Positions 25,310 through 39,401 of a DNA stretch of 64,000 nucleotides are shown here, one piece after another. This stretch comes from Osmia lignaria lignaria. Lineage: Eukaryota > Arthropoda > Insecta > Hymenoptera > Megachilidae. The stretch spans positions 1 through 64,000 of the forward strand of contig NC_135033.1 of the NCBI RefSeq assembly GCF_051020975.1, given 5' to 3'. Each line of letters opens with the position of its first letter. The stretch's first letter is position 1. Both the position numbers and the translations under genes were made by a program. The notes under the pieces are model-generated. The model saw only the letters and a list, made by a program, of their open reading frames with translations, was not told where the DNA came from and searched no databases.

Positions 25310-26851
25310 GTGGGAATGAATCAGTATATTACATTATATCGAACGTAGATATAGTGCTAATGATATTGTTATTAAAGGCACATTGATCTGTGGGAATGAA
25401 TCTGTATATGACATTATACCTAATGTAGATATAGTAATAATGATATTGTTATTAAATGTACATTACACATCTAATGTAGATATGGTACTAATGATATGGT
25501 TATTAAATGTACATTGATCTGTGGGAATGAATCAGTATATTACGTTATATCGAATGTAGATATAGTGCTAATGATATTGTTATTAAGGTGCATTGGTCTG
25601 TGGGAATGAATCAGTATATTACATTATATCGAATGCAGATATAGTACTAATGATATAGTTATTAAAGGTATATTGATCTGTGGGAATGAATCAGTATATT
25701 ACATTATATCGGATGTAGATATAGTGCTAATGATATTGTTATTAAAGGTGCATTGGTCTGTGGGAACGAATAAGTATATCACATTATATCGAATGTAGAT
25801 ATAGTACTAATGATATTGTCATTAAATGTACATTGATCTTTGGGGATCAACCAGTATATTACATTATATCTAATGTAGATATGGTAATAATGATATTGTT
25901 ATTAATTGTACATTACATATGTAATGTAGATATACTACTAATGATATTGCTATTAAATGTACATTGATCAGTGGGAATGAATCTGTATATGAAATTATAT
26001 CTAATGTAGATATAGTAATAATGATATTGTTATTAAATGTACATTGATCTGTGGGAATGAATCAGTGTATTACATTATATCGAATGTAGATATAGTGCTA
26101 ATGATATTGTTATTAAAGGTGCATTGATCTGTGGGAATGAATCAGTATATTACATTATATCGAATGTAGATATAGTACTAATGATACGGTTATTAAAGGT
26201 ATATTGATCTCTGGGAATGAATCAGTATATTACATTATATCTAAGATAGATATGGTAATAATGATATTGTTATTAATTGTACATTACGTATTTAACGTAG
26301 CTATACCGCTAATGATATTGTTAGTAAATGTACATTGATCAGTGGGAATGAATCTGTATATTACATTATATCGGATGTAGATATAGTACTAATGATATTG
26401 TCATTAAATGTACATTGATCTGTGGGGATCAATCAGTATATTACATTATATCTAATGTAGATATGGCAATAATGATATTGTTACTAATTGTACATTACAT
26501 ATGTAATGTAGATATACTACTAATGATATTGCTATTAAATGTACATTGATCTGTGGGAATGAATCAGTATATTACATTATATCGAATGTAGATATAGTGC
26601 TAATGACATTGTTATTAAAGGCACAATGATCTGTAGGAAGGAATCTGTATACTACATTATATCGAATGTAGATATAGTGCTAATGATATTGTTATTAAAG
26701 GTACATTGATCTGTGGGAATGAATCAGTATATTACATTATATCGAATGTAGATATAGTACTACTGATATGGTTATTAAATATATTGATCTGTGGGAATGA
26801 ATCAGTATACTACATTATATCGAATGTAGATATAGTGCTAATGATATTGTT
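25310..26851. repeat. 3.1-kb repeat, partial copy 0
   Basis: This segment corresponds to 28,487-30,028 of copy 1 at an offset of 3,177 bp. It begins in the monomer with TCGAACGTAGATATAG (25,339 against 28,516) and carries the CTAAGATAGATATGG, CGTATTTAACGTAG and GGCACAATGATCTGTAGG markers. One private base is CGTAGCTATACCGC near 26,300 (CGTAGATATACCGC elsewhere). Confidence 0.85.
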
Positions 26852-29800
26852 ATGAAAGGTGTATTGATCTGTGAGAATCCATCAGTATATTACATTATAT
26901 CGAATGTAGGTATGGTACTAATGATATGGTTATTATATGTACATATCGGTGGGAATGAATCAGTATATTACGTTATATCGAATGTAGATATAGTGCTAAT
27001 GATATTGTTATTAAAGGTGCATTGGTCTGTGGGAAGGGGTCTGTATACTACATTATATCGAATGTAGATATAGTGCTAATGATATTGCTATTAAATGTGC
27101 ATTGGTCTGTGGGAATGAATCAGTATATTACATTATATCTAATGTAGATATGGTGATAATAATATTGTTATTAATTGTACATTACGTATCTATTGTAGAT
27201 ATGGTACTAATAATATGGTTATGAAATGTACATTGATCTGTGGGAATGAATCAGTGTATTACATTATATCGAATGTAGATATAGTGCTAATGATATTGTT
27301 ATTAAAGGCACATTGATCTGTGGGAAGGAATCAGTATATTACATTATATCGAATGTAGATATAGTGCTAATGATATTGTTATGAAAGGTATATTGATCTG
27401 TGGGAATCCATCAGTATATTACATTATATCGAATGTAGGTATGGTACTAATGATATGGTTATTATATGTACATATCTGTGGGAATGAATCAGTATATTAC
27501 ATTATATCGAATGCAGATATAGTACTAATGATATTGTTATTAAAGGTGCATTGGTCTGTGGGAATGAATCAGTATATTACATTATATCGAAAGTAGATAT
27601 AGTACTAATGATATTGTTATTAAATGTACATTGATCAGTGGGAATGAATCTGTATATGAAATTATATCGAATGTAGATATAGTAATAATGATATTGTTAT
27701 TAAAGGCACATTGATCTGTGGGAATGAATCAGTATATTACATTATATCGAATGTAGATATAGTACTAATGATATTGTCGTTAAATGTACATTGATCTTTG
27801 GGGATCAACCAGTATATTACAATATATCTAATGTAGATATAGTAATAATGATATTGTTATTAAAGGCACATTGATCTGTGGGAATGAATCAGTATATTAC
27901 ATTATATCGAATGTAGATATAGTACTAATGATATTGTCATTAAATGTACATTGATCTTTGGGGATCAACCAGTATATTACAATATATCTAATGTAGATAT
28001 AGTAATAATGATATTGTTATTAAATGTACATTGATCTGTGGGAATGAATCAGTATATTACATTATATCGAATGTAGATATGGTACTAACAATATGGTTAT
28101 TAAATGTACATTGATCTGTGGGAATGAATCAGTATATTACATTATATCTAATGCAGATATACTACTAATGATATTGCTATTAAATGTACATTGATCTGTG
28201 GGAATGAATCTGTATATGACAGTATACCTAATGTAGATATAGTAATAATGATATTGTTATTAAATGTACATTACATATCTATTGTAGATATGGTACTAAT
28301 GATATGGTTATGAAATGTACATTGATCTGTGGGAAGGAATCTGTATACTACATTATATCGAATGTAGTTATAATGCTAATGATATTGCTATTAAAGGTAC
28401 ATTGATCTGTGGGAATGAATCAGTATATTACATTATATCGAATGTAGATATAGTACTACTGATATGGGTATTAAATATATTGATCTGTGGGAATGAATCA
28501 GTATATTACATTATATCGAACGTAGATATAGTGCTAATGATATTGTTATTAAAGGCACATTGATCTGTGGGAATGAATCTGTATATGACATTATACCTAA
28601 TGTAGATATAGTAATAATGATATTGTTATTAAATGTACATTACACATCTAATGTAGATATGGTACTAATGATATGGTTATTAAATGTACATTGATCTGTG
28701 GGAATGAATCAGTATATTACGTTATATCGAATGTAGATATAGTGCTAATGATATTGTTATTAAGGTGCATTGGTCTGTGGGAATGAATCAGTATATTACA
28801 TTATATCGAATGCAGATATAGTGCTAATGATATAGTTATTAAAGGTATATTGATCTGTGGGAATGAATCAGTATATTACATTATATCGGATGTAGATATA
28901 GTGCTAATGATATTGTTATTAAAGGTGCATTGGTCTGTGGGAACGAATAAGTATATCACATTATATCGAATGTAGATATAGTACTAATGATATTGTCATT
29001 AAATGTACATTGATCTTTGGGGATCAACCAGTATATTACATTATATCTAATGTAGATATGGTAATAATGATATTGTTATTAATTGTACATTACATATGTA
29101 ATGTAGATATACTACTAATGATATTGCTATTAAATGTACATTGATCAGTGGGAATGAATCTGTATATGAAATTATATCTAATGTAGATATAGTAATAATG
29201 ATATTGTTATTAAATGTACATTGATCTGTGGGAATGAATCAGTGTATTACATTATATCGAATGTAGATATAGTGCTAATGATATTGTTATTAAAGGTGCA
29301 TTGATCTGTGGGAATGAATCAGTATATTACATTATATCGAATGTAGATATAGTACTAATGATACGGTTATTAAAGGTATATTGATCTCTGGGAATGAATC
29401 AGTATATTACATTATATCTAAGATAGATATGGTAATAATGATATTGTTATTAATTGTACATTACGTATTTAACGTAGATATACCGCTAATGATATTGTTA
29501 GTAAATGTACATTGATCAGTGGGAATGAATCTGTATATTCCATTATATCGGATGTAGATATAGTACTAATGATATTGTCATTAAATGTACATTGATCTGT
29601 GGGGATCAATCAGTATATTACATTATATCTAATGTAGATATGGCAATAATGATATTGTTACTAATTGTACATTACATATGTAATGTAGATATACTACTAA
29701 TGATATTGCTATTAAATGTACATTGATCTGTGGGAATGAATCAGTATATTACATTATATCGAATGTAGATATAGTGCTAATGACATTGTTATTAAAGGCA

Positions 29801-30028
29801 CAATGATCTGTAGGAAGGAATCTGTATACTACATTATATCGAATGTAGATATAGTGCTAATGATATTGTTATTAAAGGTACATTGATCTGTGGGAATGAA
29901 TCAGTATATTACATTATATCGAATGTAGATATAGTACTACTGATATGGTTATTAAATATATTGATCTGTGGGAATGAATCAGTATACTACATTATATCGA
30001 ATGTAGATATAGTGCTAATGATATTGTT
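26852..30028. repeat. 3.1-kb repeat copy 1, type A, 3,177 bp
   Basis: The copy starts at ATGAAAGGTGTATTGATC. Its front carries ATATCGGTGGG (26,945) and TTATGAAAGGTATATTG (27,379). Its tail is type A, with the TCGAACGTAG monomer, GGCACATTGATC and an ACACATCTAATG short unit at 28,518-28,692, and GCAGATATAGTGCTAATGAT near 28,811. Private changes include GGAAGGGGTCTG near 27,043 and GTCGTTAAATG near 27,777. The open frames at 26,852, 27,381 and 28,315 are repeat-derived. Confidence 0.9.
27951..27968. repeat. 6-bp-arm inverted repeat in the GATCTTTGG monomer (example)
   Basis: TTGATCTTTGGGGATCAA has perfect 6-bp arms (TTGATC and GATCAA) around TTTGGG. It is created in one recurrent 80-bp subtype where GATCTGTGGGAATGAATC is replaced by GATCTTTGGGGATCAA. 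That subtype is found in every 3.1-kb repeat and in the irregular parts, so it is a maintained variant and not a one-off change. Confidence 0.85.
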
Positions 30029-33000
30029 ATGAAAGGTGTATTGATCTGTGAGAATCCATCAGTATATTACATTATATCGAATGTAGGTATGGTACTAATG
30101 ATATGGTTATTATATGTACATATCGGTGGGAATGAATCAGTATATTACGTTATATCGAATGTAGATATAGTGCTAATGATATTGTTATTAAAGGTGCATT
30201 GGTCTGTGGGAAGGGATCTGTATACTACATTATATCGAATGTAGATATAGTGCTAATGATATTGCTATTAAATGTGCATTGGTCTGTGGGAATGAATCAG
30301 TATATTACATTATATCTAATGTAGATATGGTGATAATAATATTGTTATTAATTGTACATTACGTATCTATTGTAGATATGGTACTAATAATATGGTTATG
30401 AAATGTACATTGATCTGTGGGAATGAATCAGTGTATTACATTATATCGAATGTAGATATAGTGCTAATGATATTGTTATTAAAGGCACATTGATCTGTGG
30501 GAAGGAATCAGTATATTACATTATATCGAATGTAGATATAGTGCTAATGATATTGTTATGAAAGGTATATTGATCTGTGGGAATCCATCAGTATATTACA
30601 TTATATCGAATGTAGGTATGGTACTAATGATATGGTTATTATATGTACATATCTGTGGGAATGAATCAGTATATTACATTATATCGAATGCAGATATAGT
30701 ACTAATGATATTGTTATTAAAGGTGCATTGGTCTGTGGGAATGAATCAGTATATTACATTATATCGAAAGTAGATATAGTACTAATGATATTGTTATTAA
30801 ATGTACATTGATCAGTGGGAATGAATCTGTATATGAAATTATATCGAATGTAGATATAGTAATAATGATATTGTTATTAAAGGCACATTGATCTGTGGGA
30901 ATGAATCAGTATATTACATTATATCGAATGTAGATATAGTACTAATGATATTGTCATTAAATGTACATTGATCTTTGGGGATCAACCAGTATATTACAAT
31001 ATATCTAATGTAGATATAGTAATAATGATATTGTTATTAAAGGCACATTGATCTGTGGGAATGAATCAGTATATTACATTATATCGAATGTAGATATAGT
31101 ACTAATGATATTGTCATTAAATGTACATTAATCTTTGGGGATCAACCAGTATATTACAATATATCTAATGTAGATATAGTAATAATGATATTGTTATTAA
31201 ATGTACATTGATCTGTGGGAATGAATCAGTATATTACATTATATCGAATGTAGATATGGTACTAACAATATGGTTATTAAATGTACATTGATCTGTGGGA
31301 ATGAATCAGTATATTACATTATATCTAATGCAGATATACTACTAATGATATTGCTATTAAATGTACATTGATCTGTGGGAATGAATCTGTATATGACAGT
31401 ATACCTAATGTAGATATAGTAATAATGATATTGTTATTAAATGTACATTACATATCTATTGTAGATATGGTACTAATGATATGGTTATGAAATGTACATT
31501 GATCTGTGGGAAGGAATCTGTATACTACATTATATCGAATGTAGTTATAATGCTAATGATATTGCTATTAAAGGTACATTGATCTGTGGGAATGAATCAG
31601 TATATTACATTATATCGAATGTAGTTATAGTACTACTGATATGGGTATTAAATATATTGATCTGTGGGAATGAATCAGTATATTACATTATATCGAATGT
31701 AGATATGGTGATAATAATATTGTTATTAATTGTACATTACGTATGTAATGTAGATATACTACTATTGACGTTGTTATTAAATGTACATTGATCTGTGGGA
31801 ATGAATCAGTATATTACGTTATATCGAATGTAGATATAGTGCTAATGATATTGTTATTAAGGTGCATTGGTCTGTGGGAATGAATCAGTATATTACATTA
31901 TATCGAATGCAGATATAGTACTAATGATATAGTTATTAAAGGTATATTGATCTGTGGGAATGAATCAGTATATTACATTATATCGGATGTAGATATAGTG
32001 CTAATGATATTGTTATTAAAGGTGCATTGGTCTGTGGGAACGAATAAGTATATCACATTATATCGAATGTAGATATAGTACTAATGATATTGTCATTAAA
32101 TGTACATTGATCTTTGGGGATCAACCAGTATATTACATTATATCTAATGTAGATATGGTAATAATGATATTGTTATTAATTGTACATTACATATGTAATG
32201 TAGATATACTACTAATGATATTGCTATTAAATGTACATTGATCTGTGGGAATGAATCTGTATATGAAATTATATCTAATGTAGATATAGTAATAATGATA
32301 TTGTTATTAAATGTACATTGATCTGTGGGAATGAATCAGTGTATTACATTATATCGAATGTAGATATAGTGCTAATGATATTGTTATTAAAGGTGCATTG
32401 ATCTGTGGGAATGAATCAGTATATTACATTATATCGAATGTAGATATAGTACTAATGATACGGTTATTAAAGGTATATTGATCTCTGGGAATGAATCAGT
32501 ATATTACATTATATCTAAGATAGATATGGTAATAATGATATTGTTATTAATTGTACATTACGTATTTAACGTAGATATACCGCTAATGATATTGTTAGTA
32601 AATGTACATTGATCAGTGGGAATGAATCTGTATATTACATTATATCGGATGTAGATATAGTACTAATGATATTGTCATTAAATGTACATTGATCTGTGGG
32701 GATCAATCAGTATATTACATTATATCTAATGTAGATATGGCAATAATGATATTGTTACTAATTGTACATTACATATGTAATGTAGATATACTACTAATGA
32801 TATTGCTATTAAATGTACATTGATCTGTGGGAATGAATCAGTATATTACATTATATCGAATGTAGATATAGTGCTAATGACATTGTTATTAAAGGCACAA
32901 TGATCTGTAGGAAGGAATCTGTATACTACATTATATCGAATGTAGATATAGTGCTAATGATATTGTTATTAAAGGTACATTGATCTGTGGGAATGAATCA

Positions 33001-33127
33001 GTGTATTACATTATATCGAATGTAGATATAGTGCTAATGATATTGTTATTAAAGGTGCATTGATCTGTGGGAATGAATCAGTATACTACATTATATCGAA
33101 TGTAGATATAGTGCTAATGATATTGTT
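30029..33127. repeat. 3.1-kb repeat copy 2, type B, 3,099 bp
   Basis: The front resembles copy 1 (ATATCGGTGGG, TTATGAAAGG). The tail is type B: in place of the TCGAACGTAG monomer and its two followers there is a GTAGATATGGTG monomer plus a 51-bp unit ending CTATTGACGTTG (31,689-31,787), one monomer fewer. GTAGTTATAGTAC near 31,620 and CATTAATCTTTGG near 31,127 are shared only with copy 4. The last 78-bp monomer is replaced by an 80-bp one near 33,000, giving 3,099 rather than 3,097 bp. Confidence 0.9.
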
Positions 33128-36100
33128 ATGAAAGGTGTATTGATCTGTGAGAATCCATCAGTATATTACATTATATCGAATGTAGGTATGGTACTAATGA
33201 TATGGTTATTATATGTACATATCTGTGGGAATGAATCAGTATATTACGTTATATCGAATGTAGATATAGTGCTAATGATATTGTTATTAAAGGTGCATTG
33301 GTCTGTGGGAAGGGATCTGTATACTACATTATATCGAATGTAGATATAGTGCTAATGATATTGCTATTAAATGTGCATTGGTCTGTGGGAATGAATCAGT
33401 ATATTACATTATATCTAATGTAGATATGGTGATAATAATATTGTTATTAATTGTACATTACGTATCTATTGTAGATATGGTACTAATAATATGGTTATGA
33501 AATGTACATTGATCTGTGGGAATGAATCAGTGTATTACATTATATCGAATGTAGATATAGTGCTAATGATATTGTTATTAAAGGCACATTGATCTGTGGG
33601 AAGGAATCAGTATATTACATTATATCGAATGTAGATATAGTGCTAATGATATTGTTATCAAAGGTATATTGATCTGTGGGAATCCATCAGTATATTACAT
33701 TATATCGAATGTAGGTATGGTACTAATGATATGGTTATTATATGTACATATCTGTGGGAATGAATCAGTATATTACATTATATCGAATGCAGATATAGTA
33801 CTAATGATATTGTTATTAAAGGTGCATTGGTCTGTGGGAATGAATCAGTATATTACATTATATCGAAAGTAGATATAGTACTAATGATATTGTTATTAAA
33901 TGTACATTGATCAGTGGGAATGAATCTGTATATGAAATTATATCGAATGTAGATATAGTAATAATGATATTGTTATTAAAGGCACATTGATCTGTGGGAA
34001 TGAATCAGTATATTACATTATATCGAATGTAGATATAGTACTAATGATATTGTCATTAAATGTACATTGATCTTTGGGGATCAACCAGTATATTACAATA
34101 TATCTAATGTAGATATAGTAATAATGATATTGTTATTAAAGGCACATTGATCTGTGGGAATGAATCAGTATATTACATTATATCGAATGTAGATATAGTA
34201 CTAATGATATTGTCATTAAATGTACATTGATCTTTGGGGATCAACCAGTATATTACAATATATCTAATGTAGATATAGTAATAATGATATTGTTATTAAA
34301 TGTACATTGATCTGTGGGAATGAATCAGTATATTACATTATATCGAATGTAGATATGGTACTAACAATATGGTTATTAAATGTACATTGATCTGTGGGAA
34401 TGAATCAGTATATTACATTATATCTAATGCAGATATACTACTAATGATATTGCTATTAAATGTACATTGATCTGTGGGAATGAATCTGTATATGACAGTA
34501 TACCTAATGTAGATATAGTAATAATGATATTGTTATTAAATGTACATTACATATCTATTGTAGATATGGTACTAATGATATGGTTATGAAATGTACATTG
34601 ATCTGTGGGAAGGAATCTGTATACTACATTATATCGAATGTAGTTATAATGCTAATGATATTGCTATTAAAGGTACATTGATCTGTGGGAATGAATCAGT
34701 ATATTACATTATATCGAATGTAGATATAGTACTACTGATATGGGTATTAAATATATTGATCTGTGGGAATGAATCAGTATATTACATTATATCGAACGTA
34801 GATATAGTGCTAATGATATTGTTATTAAAGGCACATTGATCTGTGGGAATGAATCTGTATATGACATTATACCTAATGTAGATATAGTAATAATGATATT
34901 GTTATTAAATGTACATTACACATCTAATGTAGATATGGTACTAATGATATGGTTATTAAATGTACATTGATCTGTGGGAATGAATCAGTATATTACGTTA
35001 TATCGAATGTAGATATAGTGCTAATGATATTGTTATTAAGGTGCATTGGTCTGTGGGAATGAATCAGTATATTACATTATATCGAATGCAGATATAGTGC
35101 TAATGATATAGTTATTAAAGGTATATTGATCTGTGGGAATGAATCAGTATATTACATTATATCGGATGTAGATATAGTGCTAATGATATTGTTATTAAAG
35201 GTGCATTGGTCTGTGGGAACGAATAAGTATATCACATTATATCGAATGTAGATATAGTACTAATGATATTGTCATTAAATGTACATTGATCTTTGGGGAT
35301 CAACCAGTATATTACATTATATCTAATGTAGATATGGTAATAATGATATTGTTATTAATTGTACATTACATATGTAATGTAGATATACTACTAATGATAT
35401 TGCTATTAAATGTACATTGATCAGTGGGAATGAATCTGTATATGAAATTATATCTAATGTAGATATAGTAATAATGATATTGTTATTAAATGTACATTGA
35501 TCTGTGGGAATGAATCAGTGTATTACATTATATCGAATGTAGATATAGTGCTAATGATATTGTTATTAAAGGTGCATTGATCTGTGGGAATGAATCAGTA
35601 TATTACATTATATCGAATGTAGATATAGTACTAATGATACGGTTATTAAAGGTATATTGATCTCTGGGAATGAATCAGTATATTACATTATATCTAAGAT
35701 AGATATGGTAATAATGATATTGTTATTAATTGTACATTACGTATTTAACGTAGATATACCGCTAATGATATTGTTAGTAAATGTACATTGATCAGTGGGA
35801 ATGAATCTGTATATTACATTATATCGGATGTAGATATAGTACTAATGATATTGTCATTAAATGTACATTGATCTGTGGGGATCAATCAGTATATTACATT
35901 ATATCTAATGTAGATATGGCAATAATGATATTGTTACTAATTGTACATTACATATGTAATGTAGATATACTACTAATGATATTGCTATTAAATGTACATT
36001 GATCTGTGGGAATGAATCAGTATATTACATTATATCGAATGTAGATATAGTGCTAATGACATTGTTATTAAAGGCACAATGATCTGTAGGAAGGAATCTG

Positions 36101-36304
36101 TATACTACATTATATCGAATGTAGATATAGTGCTAATGATATTGTTATTAAAGGTACATTGATCTGTGGGAATGAATCAGTATATTACATTATATCGAAT
36201 GTAGATATAGTACTACTGATATGGTTATTAAATATATTGATCTGTGGGAATGAATCAGTATACTACATTATATCGAATGTAGATATAGTGCTAATGATAT
36301 TGTT
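33128..36304. repeat. 3.1-kb repeat copy 3, type A, 3,177 bp
   Basis: The front differs from copies 1, 2 and 4: ATATCTGTGGG at 33,220 and TTATCAAAGGTATATTG near 33,656, both shared with copy 5. The tail is type A, matching copy 1, including the GCAGATATAGTGCTAATGAT variant near 35,087. The combination shows that the front and tail of a copy follow different partners, so the dimer boundary lies inside the copies as I have phased them. Confidence 0.9.
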
Positions 36305-39300
36305 ATGAAAGGTGTATTGATCTGTGAGAATCCATCAGTATATTACATTATATCGAATGTAGGTATGGTACTAATGATATGGTTATTATATGTACATATC
36401 GGTGGGAATGAATCAGTATATTACGTTATATCGAATGTAGATATAGTGCTAATGATATTGTTATTAAAGGTGCATTGGTCTGTGGGAAGGGATCTGTATA
36501 CTACATTATATCGAATGTAGATATAGTGCTAATGATATTGCTATTAAATGTGCATTGGTCTGTGGGAATGAATCAGTATATTACATTATATCTAATGTAG
36601 ATATGGTGATAATAATATTGTTATTAATTGTACATTACGTATCTATTGTAGATATGGTACTAATAATATGGTTATGAAATGTACATTGATCTGTGGGAAT
36701 GAATCAGTGTATTACATTATATCGAATGTAGATATAGTGCTAATGATATTGTTATTAAAGGCACATTGATCTGTGGGAAGGAATCAGTATATTACATTAT
36801 ATCGAATGTAGATATAGTGCTAATGATATTGTTATGAAAGGTATATTGATCTGTGGGAATCCATCAGTATATTACATTATATCGAATGTAGGTATGGTAC
36901 TAATGATATGGTTATTATATGTACATATCTGTGGGAATGAATCAGTATATTACATTATATCGAATGCAGATATAGTACTAATGATATTGTTATTAAAGGT
37001 GCATTGGTCTGTGGGAATGAATCAGTATATTACATTATATCGAAAGTAGATATAGTACTAATGATATTGTTATTAAATGTACATTGATCAGTGGGAATGA
37101 ATCTGTATATGAAATTATATCGAATGTAGATATAGTAATAATGATATTGTTATTAAAGGCACATTGATCTGTGGGAATGAATCAGTATATTACATTATAT
37201 CGAATGTAGATATAGTACTAATGATATTGTCATTAAATGTACATTGATCTTTGGGGATCAACCAGTATATTACAATATATCTAATGTAGATATAGTAATA
37301 ATGATATTGTTATTAAAGGCACATTGATCTGTGGGAATGAATCAGTATATTACATTATATCGAATGTAGATATAGTACTAATGATATTGTCATTAAATGT
37401 ACATTAATCTTTGGGGATCAACCAGTATATTACAATATATCTAATGTAGATATAGTAATAATGATATTGTTATTAAATGTACATTGATCTGTGGGAATGA
37501 ATCAGTATATTACATTATATCGAATGTAGATATGGTACTAACAATATGGTTATTAAATGTACATTGATCTGTGGGAATGAATCAGTATATTACATTATAT
37601 CTAATGCAGATATACTACTAATGATATTGCTATTAAATGTACATTGATCTGTGGGAATGAATCTGTATATGACAGTATACCTAATGTAGATATAGTAATA
37701 ATGATATTGTTATTAAATGTACATTACATATCTATTGTAGATATGGTACTAATGATATGGTTATGAAATGTACATTGATCTGTGGGAAGGAATCTGTATA
37801 CTACATTATATCGAATGTAGTTATAATGCTAATGATATTGCTATTAAAGGTACATTGATCTGTGGGAATGAATCAGTATATTACATTATATCGAATGTAG
37901 TTATAGTACTACTGATATGGGTATTAAATATATTGATCTGTGGGAATGAATCAGTATATTACATTATATCGAATGTAGATATGGTGATAATAATATTGTT
38001 ATTAATTGTACATTACGTATGTAATGTAGATATACTACTATTGACGTTGTTATTAAATGTACATTGATCTGTGGGAATGAATCAGTATATTACGTTATAT
38101 CGAATGTAGATATAGTGCTAATGATATTGTTATTAAGGTGCATTGGTCTGTGGGAATGAATCAGTATATTACATTATATCGAATGCAGATATAGTACTAA
38201 TGATATAGTTATTAAAGGTATATTGATCTGTGGGAATGAATCAGTATATTACATTATATCGGATGTAGATATAGTGCTAATGATATTGTTATTAAAGGTG
38301 CATTGGTCTGTGGGAACGAATAAGTATATCACATTATATCGAATGTAGATATAGTACTAATGATATTGTCATTAAATGTACATTGATCTTTGGGGATCAA
38401 CCAGTATATTACATTATATCTAATGTAGATATGGTAATAATGATATTGTTATTAATTGTACATTACATATGTAATGTAGATATACTACTAATGATATTGC
38501 TATTAAATGTACATTGATCTGTGGGAATGAATCTGTATATGAAATTATATCTAATGTAGATATAGTAATAATGATATTGTTATTAAATGTACATTGATCT
38601 GTGGGAATGAATCAGTGTATTACATTATATCGAATGTAGATATAGTGCTAATGATATTGTTATTAAAGGTGCATTGATCTGTGGGAATGAATCAGTATAT
38701 TACATTATATCGAATGTAGATATAGTACTAATGATACGGTTATTAAAGGTATATTGATCTCTGGGAATGAATCAGTATATTACATTATATCTAAGATAGA
38801 TATGGTAATAATGATATTGTTATTAATTGTACATTACGTATTTAACGTAGATATACCGCTAATGATATTGTTAGTAAATGTACATTGATCAGTGGGAATG
38901 AATCTGTATATTACATTATATCGGATGTAGATATAGTACTAATGATATTGTCATTAAATGTACATTGATCTGTGGGGATCAATCAGTATATTACATTATA
39001 TCTAATGTAGATATGGCAATAATGATATTGTTACTAATTGTACATTACATATGTAATGTAGATATACTACTAATGATATTGCTATTAAATGTACATTGAT
39101 CTGTGGGAATGAATCAGTATATTACATTATATCGAATGTAGATATAGTGCTAATGACATTGTTATTAAAGGCACAATGATCTGTAGGAAGGAATCTGTAT
39201 ACTACATTATATCGAATGTAGATATAGTGCTAATGATATTGTTATTAAAGGTACATTGATCTGTGGGAATGAATCAGTATATTACATTATATCGAATGTA

Positions 39301-39401
39301 GATATAGTACTACTGATATGGTTATTAAGTATATTGATCTGTGGGAATGAATCAGTATACTACATTATATCGAATGTAGATATAGTGCTAATGATATTGT
39401 T
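36305..39401. repeat. 3.1-kb repeat copy 4, type B, 3,097 bp
   Basis: This copy matches copy 2 at an offset of 6,276 bp, sharing ATATCGGTGGG, CATTAATCTTTGG (near 37,403), GTAGTTATAGTAC (near 37,898) and the type B tail. It retains a 78-bp monomer near its right end (TTATTAAGTATATTG near 39,322), which accounts for the 2-bp difference from copy 2. Confidence 0.9.
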
